Shown one piece after another: positions 6,858 to 15,253 of a stretch of 22,619 nt of DNA. The stretch comes from Ramlibacter tataouinensis (GTDB lineage Bacteria; Pseudomonadota; Gammaproteobacteria; Burkholderiales; Burkholderiaceae_C), in NCBI GenBank assembly GCA_002427815.1, contig DIZF01000035.1, forward strand, positions 1 to 22,619, read 5' to 3'. A model generated the notes under the pieces. The model worked only from the letters and a program-made list of their open reading frames with translations, had not been told where the DNA came from and ran no database searches. Position numbers and translations under genes: made by a program. Every line of letters begins with the position of its first letter. Within the stretch, counting starts at the first letter, position 1.

Positions 6858-8220
6858 GATTCTCGCCGTCTGGGAACAGGCGGGCGGCCGACTGCCAGAC
6901 GGTTGGGAGCTAGTGCGCTTTGAATCGCTCTTGCGAGACGCCAAAGGGATCGCTGTAGGCGTGATGTATCCAGGGCCTGATACACCGGGTGGCACCCCCC
7001 TGATCAAGGTCGGAGACATAAAGGATGGAGTGATTTCCGCCACGCCAAGTTATCGCATCTCGCCTGAAACAGACCACGAGTACAGACGTACACGGCTTGA
7101 TGGTGATGAGTTACTAATCACGCTCGTCGGGAATCCAGGCGAATGTGTTGTGGTCAGACCGACGATGGCCGGGTGGAATCCGGCCCGCGCAATTGCCGTG
7201 GTGCGCTTAAAGTCTACCGGTCTACGTACATACTTAAAAGCCGTGTTGGAGAGCGCGGCTGGGAAGCATCTTATTGATGCGGTGTTGAATACGACCGTCC
7301 AGAAGACGCTGAACCTCAAAGACATTCGCAACCTGCCAATTCCCGTACCCCCACCATGGATTATTCGAGGCATCTCGTCGTTTGCAGAAGCCTTGATCGA
7401 TCGCATAGCCCTCCTACGCGAGACCAACGTCACGCTGGAAGCCGTCGCACAGGCGCTGTTCAAATCATGGTTTGTCGATTTCGATCCCGTGCGCGCCAAG
7501 ATCGAAGGCCGTGTGCCGGAGGGCATGGACGAAGCCACGGCGGCGCTGTTCCCGGGTGGGTTCGAGGAGTCGGAGTTGGGGCTGGTGCCGAGCGGCTGGA
7601 GGGTGGACGCGATTGGGAAGTTCGTTGAGGGCATTTACGACGGACCTCATGCAACGCCCTCGGAAGCAGATGAGGGTCCTATTTTCTTGGGCATTAAGAA
7701 CCTGACGGGAAGCGGGTTGGATCTTGGCGAAGTGCGACACATTCATGAGAACGACTGGGCGCAGTGGACGCGCAGAATCACGCCGTGCCACGGCGACATC
7801 GTTTTCAGCTACGAGGCAACCTTAGGCTTCTTTGCTCTGATTCCGCCCGAGACGCGCTGCTGCCTCGGACGGCGTCTCGCTCTGATTCGCCCAAATCAAA
7901 AGAGCGGGGATGGTCATTTCTGGTTCCATCAGTTCATCGCGCCGCCGTTCCAGAGGTTGTTGGACAAGCACACGATTCATGGTGCAACGGTGAACCGTAT
8001 CGCGCTCAAGGAGTTTCCGAGCTTGTCCGTGCTGAATCCGCCTGGGGCACTGAAAGCCACCTTTGATAATCGTGTCGCGCCACTTTGGAGAAGGATTCAC
8101 GAGGGCCAAGCGCAAGCCCAAACCCTCACCGCCTTGCGCGACGCCCTGCTTCCGCGCCTAATCTCTGGCCAGTTGCGGCTACCGGATGCTAAGGCGCAAA
8201 TAGAACAGGCATTCGCATGA
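6847..8220 (+). CDS. hsdS: Type I restriction-modification system, specificity subunit HsdS
   Basis: This 457-aa subunit determines the DNA sequence recognised by both methylation and cleavage complexes. It has two target recognition domains, ~15-170 (starting LPDGWELVRFESL, ending IPVPPP) and ~245-415 (LGLVPSGWRVDAIGKF onward). They are separated by a helical conserved region (~175-240, with AQALFKSWFVDFDPVRAK), and a second helix closes the protein (ALRDALLPRLISGQL). The domain order is the classic pseudo-symmetric HsdS layout. The start ATG lies inside the hsdM end (11-bp overlap). The stop overlaps the next start as ATGA, which implies translational coupling. The recognition sequence cannot be read from the protein by eye. 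Confidence 0.94.
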   Translation: MSSEILAVWEQAGGRLPDGWELVRFESLLRDAKGIAVGVMYPGPDTPGGTPLIKVGDIKDGVISATPSYRISPETDHEYRRTRLDGDELLITLVGNPGECVVVRPTMAGWNPARAIAVVRLKSTGLRTYLKAVLESAAGKHLIDAVLNTTVQKTLNLKDIRNLPIPVPPPWIIRGISSFAEALIDRIALLRETNVTLEAVAQALFKSWFVDFDPVRAKIEGRVPEGMDEATAALFPGGFEESELGLVPSGWRVDAIGKFVEGIYDGPHATPSEADEGPIFLGIKNLTGSGLDLGEVRHIHENDWAQWTRRITPCHGDIVFSYEATLGFFALIPPETRCCLGRRLALIRPNQKSGDGHFWFHQFIAPPFQRLLDKHTIHGATVNRIALKEFPSLSVLNPPGALKATFDNRVAPLWRRIHEGQAQAQTLTALRDALLPRLISGQLRLPDAKAQIEQAFA

Positions 8221-8918
8221 GTGAAATCATTCACGCTTACTGTGACGAGTCATGCCATCTGGAAAACGATCAGATGCGAGCAATGGTGCTAGGCGCGGTG
8301 TGGTGTCCTGCATCAAACCGGGCTGAATTGGCGCGCAAGATCAAGGCACTGAAGAAAGAGCATGGTCTGCCACCGCAGACGGAAATCAAATGGGTCAAGG
8401 TGTCGCCCGGGCAATTGAATTTCTATCGGGCGTTGCTGGACTTCTTTTTCGATGAACCCTTGCTTCACTTCCGGGGACTGGTAGTGCCGGACAAGCAGGC
8501 GTTGGACCACGATCGCTTTGCTCAGAGTCATGACGAGTTCTACTACAAGATGTGGTTTCTGCTGCTTAACCGCTTGATCGATCCGGCCAATCACTACCGT
8601 ATTTTTTTGGACATCAAGGATACGCAGGGGCAGGCCAAAGTCAGCAAGCTGCATGACGTTCTCTGCAACGCCAACTACGACTTTGACCGCAGCGTTATAG
8701 AGTCCATTGAGTTGGTGCATTCACACGATGTGTTACTGCTTCAATTGGCGGATCTGTTAATTGGGGCCATTGGTTACGTTCACAGGGGCTTGCAAGCAAG
8801 TCCGGCCAAACTGGCGCTCGTAGCCCATTTGCGGCATCGCTCTGGCTTGCGGCTGGAGCAAAGTTCGCTGTTGAAGGCTGAGAAGTTCAACCTTTTTGTG
8901 TGGAGGCCGCAAACTTGA
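8217..8918 (+). CDS. DUF3800 domain protein (RNase H-like fold predicted)
   Basis: This 233-aa protein has the DUF3800 signature: YCDES at the N-terminus (Asp10, Glu11), a central acidic strand IFLDIKDTQG (Asp132), and QLADLLIGAIGY near the C-terminus (Gln176, Asp179). The family is predicted to adopt an RNase H-like fold, with these acidic residues as a metal-binding site, and is often found in defence islands. No specific reaction has been shown to my knowledge. It starts in the ATGA overlap with hsdS and ends in a TTGA overlap with the next gene, so it is embedded in the restriction operon. A role as accessory nuclease or in processing DNA at the restriction complex is a guess from context. 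Confidence 0.85.
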   Translation: MSEIIHAYCDESCHLENDQMRAMVLGAVWCPASNRAELARKIKALKKEHGLPPQTEIKWVKVSPGQLNFYRALLDFFFDEPLLHFRGLVVPDKQALDHDRFAQSHDEFYYKMWFLLLNRLIDPANHYRIFLDIKDTQGQAKVSKLHDVLCNANYDFDRSVIESIELVHSHDVLLLQLADLLIGAIGYVHRGLQASPAKLALVAHLRHRSGLRLEQSSLLKAEKFNLFVWRPQT

Positions 8919-9418
8919 GCCAGCCTCCGGACCTCATGACGTTGAACGAGTACGGCGACTGGGCGTTGTATGAGGATGCAATCTATGCCGAGTATCTGGC
9001 AACGGTGGCACATGCCAACCTGCGCTTCCGGGACGCGCCAGTCAGGGTACGTTTCAACCCCACAAGCAAGCGCAAAGGCTATGGCTTTTGGCACCTAATT
9101 TCGGAAGCGCCTAGTCAGAGCAATCGCAACGAAGAGGATCGCATTCCGAATCTGGACCGGTGTGCCCGCGTCCGCTGGGTGGCTTGGTGCGTCCAAAACT
9201 CGGGGAATGAAGGCTTCTCCTGGTGGGAAAACCAACGCCGGGGCGAAACCCATGTCGTGATCTGGGCTGAGGAACACGACTTTGCGGTAATGCTGGCAAA
9301 GCGCAGCGCCCAAGACGGCCCCCGCTACTACCTGTTGAAGACGGCCTACTGTCTGCGACCGCATAACGTCACCAAATTTGCCAAGGAGCGCGATGCGTTC
9401 TTGGCACAGAAAGACTGA
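8915..9418 (+). CDS. Small protein resembling PBECR-type (barnase/EndoU/colicin/RelE-like) predicted nuclease
   Basis: I chose the TTG at 8915 as start. GGAGG lies 8 nt upstream, and TTGA overlaps the DUF3800 stop. A GTG at 8900 and an ATG at 8936 are in frame but lack such a site. The 167-aa product has a GFWHLISE block (~57-64), NEEDRIPNLDRCARVRW (~72-88), WWENQRRGE (~103-111) and a hydrophobic WAEEHDFAVMLAKR strand, then YYLLKTAYCL. This pattern resembles a widespread small protein family that I associate with predicted phage-type RNases of the BECR fold. The match is from memory and not certain. Conserved His and Arg residues would fit RNase chemistry. Position inside the hsd operon suggests a linked effector or toxin. 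Confidence 0.6.
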   Translation: MSQPPDLMTLNEYGDWALYEDAIYAEYLATVAHANLRFRDAPVRVRFNPTSKRKGYGFWHLISEAPSQSNRNEEDRIPNLDRCARVRWVAWCVQNSGNEGFSWWENQRRGETHVVIWAEEHDFAVMLAKRSAQDGPRYYLLKTAYCLRPHNVTKFAKERDAFLAQKD

Positions 9419-9538
9419 AGCCCCGACGCATTGCTACGTAAGGGCTTCTGATACTCCTTCTACACATGGCAGATGAGCGGTTTGAATTTTAGCTCGCTTC
9501 CGACCCTGGTGCAGCTACCGCATCAAGAAAACAGGTGC

Positions 9539-9589
9539 TTTCTATACAGATGACCGGTAACATGTATAGAAATCTTCATTTTCTATACA
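9539..9589. promoter_or_regulatory. Three copies of TTTCTATACA upstream of fic; candidate operator
   Basis: The 10-mer TTTCTATACA lies at 9539-9548 and 9580-9589, and its exact reverse complement lies at 9563-9572. The first two form an inverted repeat with a 14-bp spacer. The three sites fill the last 80 bp before the fic start in the only real gap of the hsd operon (9419-9614). They look like the operator of a DNA-binding regulator. The Fic protein itself ends in a winged-helix-like domain and is a candidate. The last copy contains TATACA, which could also act as a -10 element. Confidence 0.6.
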
Positions 9590-9614
9590 CATAGTCGCCT
9601 TTTGGCCCCTGCCC

Positions 9615-10697
9615 ATGCCCACCCTCGCGCCGCTCGAAAAGCTCGATGCCGCCCGCTTCGAGACGCCGGCCATCCTGAAAAAGCTGGCCAGCAGCAGCCG
9701 TCGCCTCGCTGAGCTGAAGGGTATAGCGGCATCCATCCCCAACCAGGGCATCCTCATCAACACCCTGGGCCTGCAGGAAGCCAAGGACAGCTCGGCAATC
9801 GAGAACATCGTTACTACGCACGACGAGCTGTTCAAGGACGACGTGCTGCCAGAGGCGTTTGCCAACCCGGCCGCCAAAGAGGTCCTGCGTTACCGCCAGG
9901 CCCTGCGGGTGGGTTTTGAACGGGTGCGCGGCAGCGGCCTGCTGACCGTCAACCACATCATCGAGCTGCAGGCCGAACTGGAGCGCAACAACGCCGGCTT
10001 TCGAAAGCTCCCGGGTACTGCGCTTAAGGACGGCAGCGGGCAAACGGTGTACACGCCGCCGCAAGACCCGGCCGAGATTGTGGCGCTGATGGGCGACCTG
10101 GAGCGCTTCATCAACCAGCCCGAGCTGTTTGAGGCCGACCCGCTGATCAAGATGGCGCTGATCCATCACCAGTTCGAGAGCATCCATCCCTTTTATGATG
10201 GCAACGGCCGCACCGGGCGCATCCTGAACGTGCTGTACCTGGTCAAGGAAGGGTTGCTGGACATCCCGGTGCTGTACCTCAGCAGCCATATCGTCCGCAC
10301 CAAGGCCGACTATTACCGGCTGCTGCAGACCGTGCGCGACGAGGACCGCTGGGAAGAGTGGGTGCTGTACCTGCTGGGCGCGGTGGAAAACACCGCGGGG
10401 CAAACCATATCCACCATCCATGCCATCAAGACGGCACTGTTCGACTACAAGCACCGCATTCGCGCCGGCTACAAGTTCTACAGCCAGGACCTGATCAACA
10501 ACCTGTTCACGCACCCGTACACCAAGATCGATTTTGTCCAGCGGGACTTGCAGGTGTCGCGGCTGACCGCCACCAAGTACCTGGACGCACTGGCGGCGGG
10601 CGGCTTCGTGAAGAAGCAGAAGATCGGGCGCGGCAACTACTACGTCAACATCGCCCTGAACGCGGCACTGCTGGCGCGGCCGGAGCCGACGCCATGA
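9615..10697 (+). CDS. fic: Fic family protein (AMPylation-type) with C-terminal winged helix
   Basis: This 360-aa protein carries the Fic active-site motif HPFYDGNGRTGR at 191-202 (catalytic His191), used to transfer AMP or a related group to target proteins. An N-terminal SSAIEN at 59-64 fits the inhibitory (S/T)xxxE(G/N) helix of class II Fic proteins, with Glu63 blocking ATP in the resting state. Residues ~305-350 (FVQRDLQVSRLTATKYLDALAAGGFV) look like a winged-helix DNA-binding domain. The ATG at 9615 lacks a strong ribosome binding site. The stop overlaps the hsdR start as ATGA. Fic genes are often found inside type I restriction loci. The target is unknown; autoregulation through the upstream TTTCTATACA sites is an inference. 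Confidence 0.92.
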   Translation: MPTLAPLEKLDAARFETPAILKKLASSSRRLAELKGIAASIPNQGILINTLGLQEAKDSSAIENIVTTHDELFKDDVLPEAFANPAAKEVLRYRQALRVGFERVRGSGLLTVNHIIELQAELERNNAGFRKLPGTALKDGSGQTVYTPPQDPAEIVALMGDLERFINQPELFEADPLIKMALIHHQFESIHPFYDGNGRTGRILNVLYLVKEGLLDIPVLYLSSHIVRTKADYYRLLQTVRDEDRWEEWVLYLLGAVENTAGQTISTIHAIKTALFDYKHRIRAGYKFYSQDLINNLFTHPYTKIDFVQRDLQVSRLTATKYLDALAAGGFVKKQKIGRGNYYVNIALNAALLARPEPTP

Positions 10698-13600
10698 CTG
10701 AAGATCAGCTCGAACAGGAAGCGCTTGCCTGGCTCGGCGAGGTGGGCTATTCGCATCTGTACGGGCCGGACATCGCTTTTGACGGCACGGCGCCGGAGCG
10801 CAGCGACTATCGTGGTGTGCTGCTGGTGGAGCGGCTGCGCGGGGCGATCACCAAGCTCAATCCTGGCATCCCGCCCGCTGCGCGCGATGACGCGCTCAAG
10901 CAGGTGTTGGATCTGGGTATTCCTTCATTGCTGTCGGCCAACAGACACTTCCACCGGCTGCTGGTGGGTGGCGTGCCGGTCGAGTACCAGGACGACGGCC
11001 AGACGCGGGGCGACTTTGTGCGCCTGATCGACTGGGCGCAGCCGCTTGGCAACGAGTGGCTGGCGGTCAACCAGTTCAGCATCAAGGGGCCGCACCATAC
11101 CCGCCGGCCGGACATCATCCTCTTCGCCAACGGCCTGCCGCTGGTGCTATTGGAGCTGAAGAACCCCGCCGATGAGAATGCCGATGTCTGGAAGGCGTTC
11201 CACCAGATCCAGACCTACAAAGCGCAGATCCCTGAGGTGTTTCAGTACAACGAGATGCTGGTCATCACGGACGGCACCGACGCGCTGATGGGATCGCTCT
11301 CCGCCGACACGGAGCGCTTTATGGCCTGGCGCACCATCGACGGCGTCGCGCTCGATCCGCTGGGGCAGTTCAACGAGTTGCAGACACTGATCCGCGGTGT
11401 CCTGGACCCTGCCTATCTGTTGGACTACCTGCGCTTCTTCGTGCTGTTCGAGGATGACGGCACCCTGGTCAAGAAGTTGGCCGGCTATCACCAGTTCCAC
11501 GCCGTGCGCGCGGCCATCAACAGGGTTGTCACCGCTTCCAGCCCTGGCGGTTCACACAAGGGCGGCGTGGTGTGGCACACCCAGGGCAGCGGCAAGAGCA
11601 TCACCATGACCTGCTTCGCGGCGCGCGTGATGCAGGAACCGGTGATGGAGAACCCCACCATCGTGGTGATCACGGACCGCAATGACCTGGACGGGCAGTT
11701 ATTCGGCGTGTTCTCCCTCGCGCAAGACCTGCTGCGAGAGCAGCCGGTACAGGCCACCACGCGGCAGGACCTGCGAGCCAAGCTGAGTAACCGGCCGTCC
11801 GGCGGGATCGTGTTCGCCACCATCCAGAAATTCATGCCTGGCGCGGACGAGGACACGTTCCCCCTGCTCTCGGACCGACACAACATCGTGGTGATCGCCG
11901 ACGAAGCGCATCGCACCCAATACGGCTTCGAGGCCAAGCTGAAGACCTTGAAGGCCCGCTCTGCCGTGCCGGGAGCTGGCTCTGGGACAACTGTGCTGGC
12001 AACAGGCGACGGCCTTGCCACACCGTCAACGGCCGAATTCGACCCTTCGGCTCGCTATGACACCTCTGGCACCGTGGAGCGCTATCAGGTGGGCTATGCG
12101 CAGCACCTACGCGACGCGCTGCCCAATGCCACTTTCGTGGCCTTCACCGGCACGCCGGTTTCCAGTGAGGACCGCGACACGCAAGCCGTCTTCGGCGACT
12201 ACATCCATGTCTACGACATGCAGCAGGCCAAGGAGGATGGTGCCACCGTCGCCATCTACTACGAGTCCCGGCTGGCGAAACTGGGGTTGAAGGAAGAAGA
12301 GCTGGCTCACATCGACGCCGACGTGGACGAGCTGGCCGAGGACGAGGAAGAGAGTCAGCAGGCGCGACTTAAGACCCGCTGGGCAGCGCTGGAGAAGGTG
12401 GTCGGCGCTGAACCGCGGATCGCCCGCGTGGCGGCCGACCTGGTGGACCACTTTGAAGAGCGCAACAAGGCCCAAACCGGCAAGGCGATGGTCGTGGCCA
12501 TGAGCCGCGAGATTTGCGTCCACCTGTACAACGAAATCGTGAAGCTCAGGCCCGAGTGGCACGATGCCGACCCCGAGAAGGGCGCCATCAAGGTGGTGAT
12601 GACCGGCTCGGCCAGCGACAAGGCCCTGCTACGGCCCCACATCTACAGCGCGCAGGTGAAGAAACGCCTGGAGAAGCGATTCAAGGACCCGGGCGACCCG
12701 CTGCGCCTGGTGATCGTGCGCGACATGTGGCTCACCGGCTTCGATGCGCCGTGTATGCACACGCTCTACATCGACAAGCCCATGAAGGGCCACAACCTGA
12801 TGCAGGCCATTGCGCGGGTCAACCGGGTCTTCAAGGACAAGCAAGGCGGCCTGGTCGTGGACTACATCGGCATCGCCAACGAGCTGAAGAGCGCCCTCAA
12901 CGAGTACACCGCCAGCAAGGGACGCGGCCGGCCCACGGTGGACGCGCATGAAGCCTGGAGCGTTCTGGAGGAAAGGCTCGACGTGCTGCGCGCGATGCTG
13001 CACGGCTTCGACTACTCCGGCTTCATGACGAGCGGGCACAAGGCCCTGGCCGGCGCAGCCAATCATGTGTTGGGCATCAAGGACGGCAAGCGGCGCTTCG
13101 CCGACACTGCGCTGGCCATGAGCAAGGCGTTCACCCTGTGCTGCACGCTGGACGAGGCGAAGGCCGTGCGCGAGGAAGTGGCGTTCTTTCAGGGCGTGAA
13201 GATCATCCTGACCAAGCGCGACATCACCCAGCAGAAGAAGACGGACGAGGAACGGGAGCTGGCTGTCCGCCAGATCATCAATTCCGCCGTGGTGTCCGAC
13301 CAGGTGGTGGACATCTTCGACGCGGTGGGCCTGGACAAGCCCAACATCGGCATCCTGGACGACGCCTTTCTGGCGCAGGTGCGCAACCTGCCCGAGCGCA
13401 ACTTGGCCGTCGAATTACTCGAACGACTGCTTCAGGACGGAATCAAGTCACGCTTTGCCAGCAACGTGGTGCAGAACAGGAAGTTCTCGGACATGCTCAG
13501 CGACGTGATCAAGCGCTACCAGAATCGCTCCATCGAGACCGCGCAGGTCATGGAAGAACTGGTCGACATGGCGAAGAAATTCAGAGAAGCATCGTCTCGG

Positions 13601-13900
13601 GGCGAGGAGTTGGGACTGACGGAAGACGAGGTCCGCTTCTACGACGCCCTGGTTGACAACGAGTCAGCGGTCAGAGAGCTGACCGACGAGACGCTGAAGA
13701 AGATCGCGCACGAATTGACCGAAAACCTGCGCCAGAACCTAAGCGTCGATTGGGCATCGCGTGAGAGCGTGCGCGCGAAGCTACGGTTGATGGTGAAGCG
13801 GATCCTCCGCAAGTACAAGTACCCGCCCGACGAACAGGACGCTGCAGTGGAGCTTGTATTGCGGCAGGCAGAAGCGCTTGGGCATGAATTTGCTGAGTAA
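10694..13900 (+). CDS. hsdR: Type I restriction-modification system, restriction/translocase subunit HsdR
   Basis: This 1068-aa motor subunit translocates DNA using ATP and cleaves it when two complexes collide. The N-terminal nuclease domain has a PD-(D/E)xK site with Asp140 (RRPD), Glu154 and Lys156 (LLELKNP), followed by QIQTYK (171-176). The superfamily 2 motor has Walker A TQGSGKS (296-302), DEAH (403-406), TGTPVS and the motif VI-like QAIARVNRVF. The C-terminal ~300 residues form the helical domain that docks on HsdM. The start is fixed by the ATGA overlap with fic and the family N-terminus TEDQLEQEALAWL, although the open frame extends further upstream. It is full length with no missing motif. 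Confidence 0.96.
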   Translation: MTEDQLEQEALAWLGEVGYSHLYGPDIAFDGTAPERSDYRGVLLVERLRGAITKLNPGIPPAARDDALKQVLDLGIPSLLSANRHFHRLLVGGVPVEYQDDGQTRGDFVRLIDWAQPLGNEWLAVNQFSIKGPHHTRRPDIILFANGLPLVLLELKNPADENADVWKAFHQIQTYKAQIPEVFQYNEMLVITDGTDALMGSLSADTERFMAWRTIDGVALDPLGQFNELQTLIRGVLDPAYLLDYLRFFVLFEDDGTLVKKLAGYHQFHAVRAAINRVVTASSPGGSHKGGVVWHTQGSGKSITMTCFAARVMQEPVMENPTIVVITDRNDLDGQLFGVFSLAQDLLREQPVQATTRQDLRAKLSNRPSGGIVFATIQKFMPGADEDTFPLLSDRHNIVVIADEAHRTQYGFEAKLKTLKARSAVPGAGSGTTVLATGDGLATPSTAEFDPSARYDTSGTVERYQVGYAQHLRDALPNATFVAFTGTPVSSEDRDTQAVFGDYIHVYDMQQAKEDGATVAIYYESRLAKLGLKEEELAHIDADVDELAEDEEESQQARLKTRWAALEKVVGAEPRIARVAADLVDHFEERNKAQTGKAMVVAMSREICVHLYNEIVKLRPEWHDADPEKGAIKVVMTGSASDKALLRPHIYSAQVKKRLEKRFKDPGDPLRLVIVRDMWLTGFDAPCMHTLYIDKPMKGHNLMQAIARVNRVFKDKQGGLVVDYIGIANELKSALNEYTASKGRGRPTVDAHEAWSVLEERLDVLRAMLHGFDYSGFMTSGHKALAGAANHVLGIKDGKRRFADTALAMSKAFTLCCTLDEAKAVREEVAFFQGVKIILTKRDITQQKKTDEERELAVRQIINSAVVSDQVVDIFDAVGLDKPNIGILDDAFLAQVRNLPERNLAVELLERLLQDGIKSRFASNVVQNRKFSDMLSDVIKRYQNRSIETAQVMEELVDMAKKFREASSRGEELGLTEDEVRFYDALVDNESAVRELTDETLKKIAHELTENLRQNLSVDWASRESVRAKLRLMVKRILRKYKYPPDEQDAAVELVLRQAEALGHEFAE

Positions 13901-14041
13901 GCAACTACACAGCCCGACCTGGATGCTTCAGCGCTCTGATAAGCCGCGTTACATACCGCTATCGACCCAAACGGACATATCTCAAGAGCCGGTTCGCACG
14001 CGACGACCGTTGTTCGCCAGTGTATTGAGTCAATGCGCTGG

Positions 14042-15253
14042 CTAAGCCAGAAATTTCAACGCTTTCGTGATCACCCGCTGTTGCCTTCGCAACTTCGCGC
14101 GGTCGGACGGCAGATCGAGCATCGCATTGGCGTCTGTCACAGAGGTGAAGAACTTTCTCTGCCCGAGATAGAACCGCACCAGAGCGCGAAAATAGCCCTG
14201 CAGCTCATAGCAATGCGCCTTCACCTGCGACGTGCTGTGACCTGCGTGGACGAACTCGTTGCGGTATTGCTTCAGGTGCTTCAAGACCTCGGTGTGGAAC
14301 TCCCCATCTTCGAACAGGAACGCGCAGCGCCGCACGAACGCGTCAAAGTCGCCGCGGCCTGGGGAGACGAGTCGCTCGATGACCGTCCACAGGCTCAGAA
14401 ACGCTGCATTTTGATCGGAGCCGTCCAATGCCCTCACGTAGCCCACCATGGCCTCTTCCAACTCAGCGCTCAGTGGCGACGACCGAAGACGCGCGAGCAT
14501 CTTCTCGACTAGCTTTGCCGCATTGGGGTCTACCGTGCCCGGCGGCTCCCCATCGTGATGCGGCTCAAACCAGACAGTATCCACGGATGTCCTACCGTTG
14601 AGGAGATGGCAGGTATGCACCGGACCGAGCCTCACCTTGTTGATGGGTCGCCAGGACGCGCCGATGAATTCCATTTCAAAGTTCGTGACGAAGCACCAGC
14701 AGGCCCGCAGCAGGTCGACGGCGCGCAGCGCCTTCTCGACCGCCTCCGGTGCATCGCTGGCTCGTACCGAGGCAATCACTCGCCGAAAGCCGAGTCCGCT
14801 TTCCCGGACCGGCAGCCGCTGCTGCGCGATGACGGCGCTGCGCGCGAGCCTGTACCGGGGCGGATAGTCCCCGGCCACGAGCCGGACACGAACGTCTCCG
14901 ACCTGGTGACTCGGCTGCCTGACGTCGTGCGGCAGGGAGATGGCGGTCAGGACGTGAAACGTCTCCTGCTTGGTCGACAGCTTCTGATGGAGCCGCCGGT
15001 TCAGCTCGGCCAGGAAGGACGAGGGCGTCAGCGGGCCACGAACGGCAGCCAGGCTGCGCCAGATTAGGTTGGGCCGATCGAGGTCCTTCGCTTCCTCAGG
15101 GAACTCCAGCATGGAGTGCAGTGCGGGCAGGCTCTGCTTAAACTCGAAGCCAGTGAACGACGCACCTCCCGCGGGATTCACGGTCCGCGTCGCGTCGATC
15201 TTCTTCAAAATTACCGAAGGGTTGAATTTCCGCCGCCACTCGACCTTCTTCAT
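14042..15253 (-). CDS. HEPN domain protein (ApeA-like), putative RNase effector
   Basis: In this 403-aa protein, the C-terminal half shows a HEPN fold signature: AFLSLWTVIERLV (~284-296), then KHLKQYRNEFVHAGHS, containing Arg331 and His336 of the RX4H ribonuclease motif, then a long closing helix (CYELQGYFRALVRFYLG). The N-terminal ~200 residues are a separate domain of unknown type. HEPN proteins of this layout include the abortive-infection effector ApeA and related RNases, which cleave RNA when a phage is sensed. The start has AGAGGGG 6 nt upstream. It is convergent with hsdR, with 141 bp between them. The catalytic motif is intact, so it is probably an active defence gene. The exact family is inferred. 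Confidence 0.75.
   Translation of the reverse strand: MKKVEWRRKFNPSVILKKIDATRTVNPAGGASFTGFEFKQSLPALHSMLEFPEEAKDLDRPNLIWRSLAAVRGPLTPSSFLAELNRRLHQKLSTKQETFHVLTAISLPHDVRQPSHQVGDVRVRLVAGDYPPRYRLARSAVIAQQRLPVRESGLGFRRVIASVRASDAPEAVEKALRAVDLLRACWCFVTNFEMEFIGASWRPINKVRLGPVHTCHLLNGRTSVDTVWFEPHHDGEPPGTVDPNAAKLVEKMLARLRSSPLSAELEEAMVGYVRALDGSDQNAAFLSLWTVIERLVSPGRGDFDAFVRRCAFLFEDGEFHTEVLKHLKQYRNEFVHAGHSTSQVKAHCYELQGYFRALVRFYLGQRKFFTSVTDANAMLDLPSDRAKLRRQQRVITKALKFLA

Noticed and set aside
9576..10514. Reverse-strand open frame of 312 codons opposite fic
   Set aside because: It is antisense to a protein with a full Fic motif; composition is typical of a GC shadow.
10358..10693. Upstream extension of the hsdR frame
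   Set aside because: It overlaps the Fic C-terminus in another frame; the ATGA at 10694 and the conserved HsdR N-terminus fix the start.
12514..12951. Secondary forward frame within hsdR
   Set aside because: It is an out-of-frame shadow in the helicase region with an Arg/Gln-rich product.
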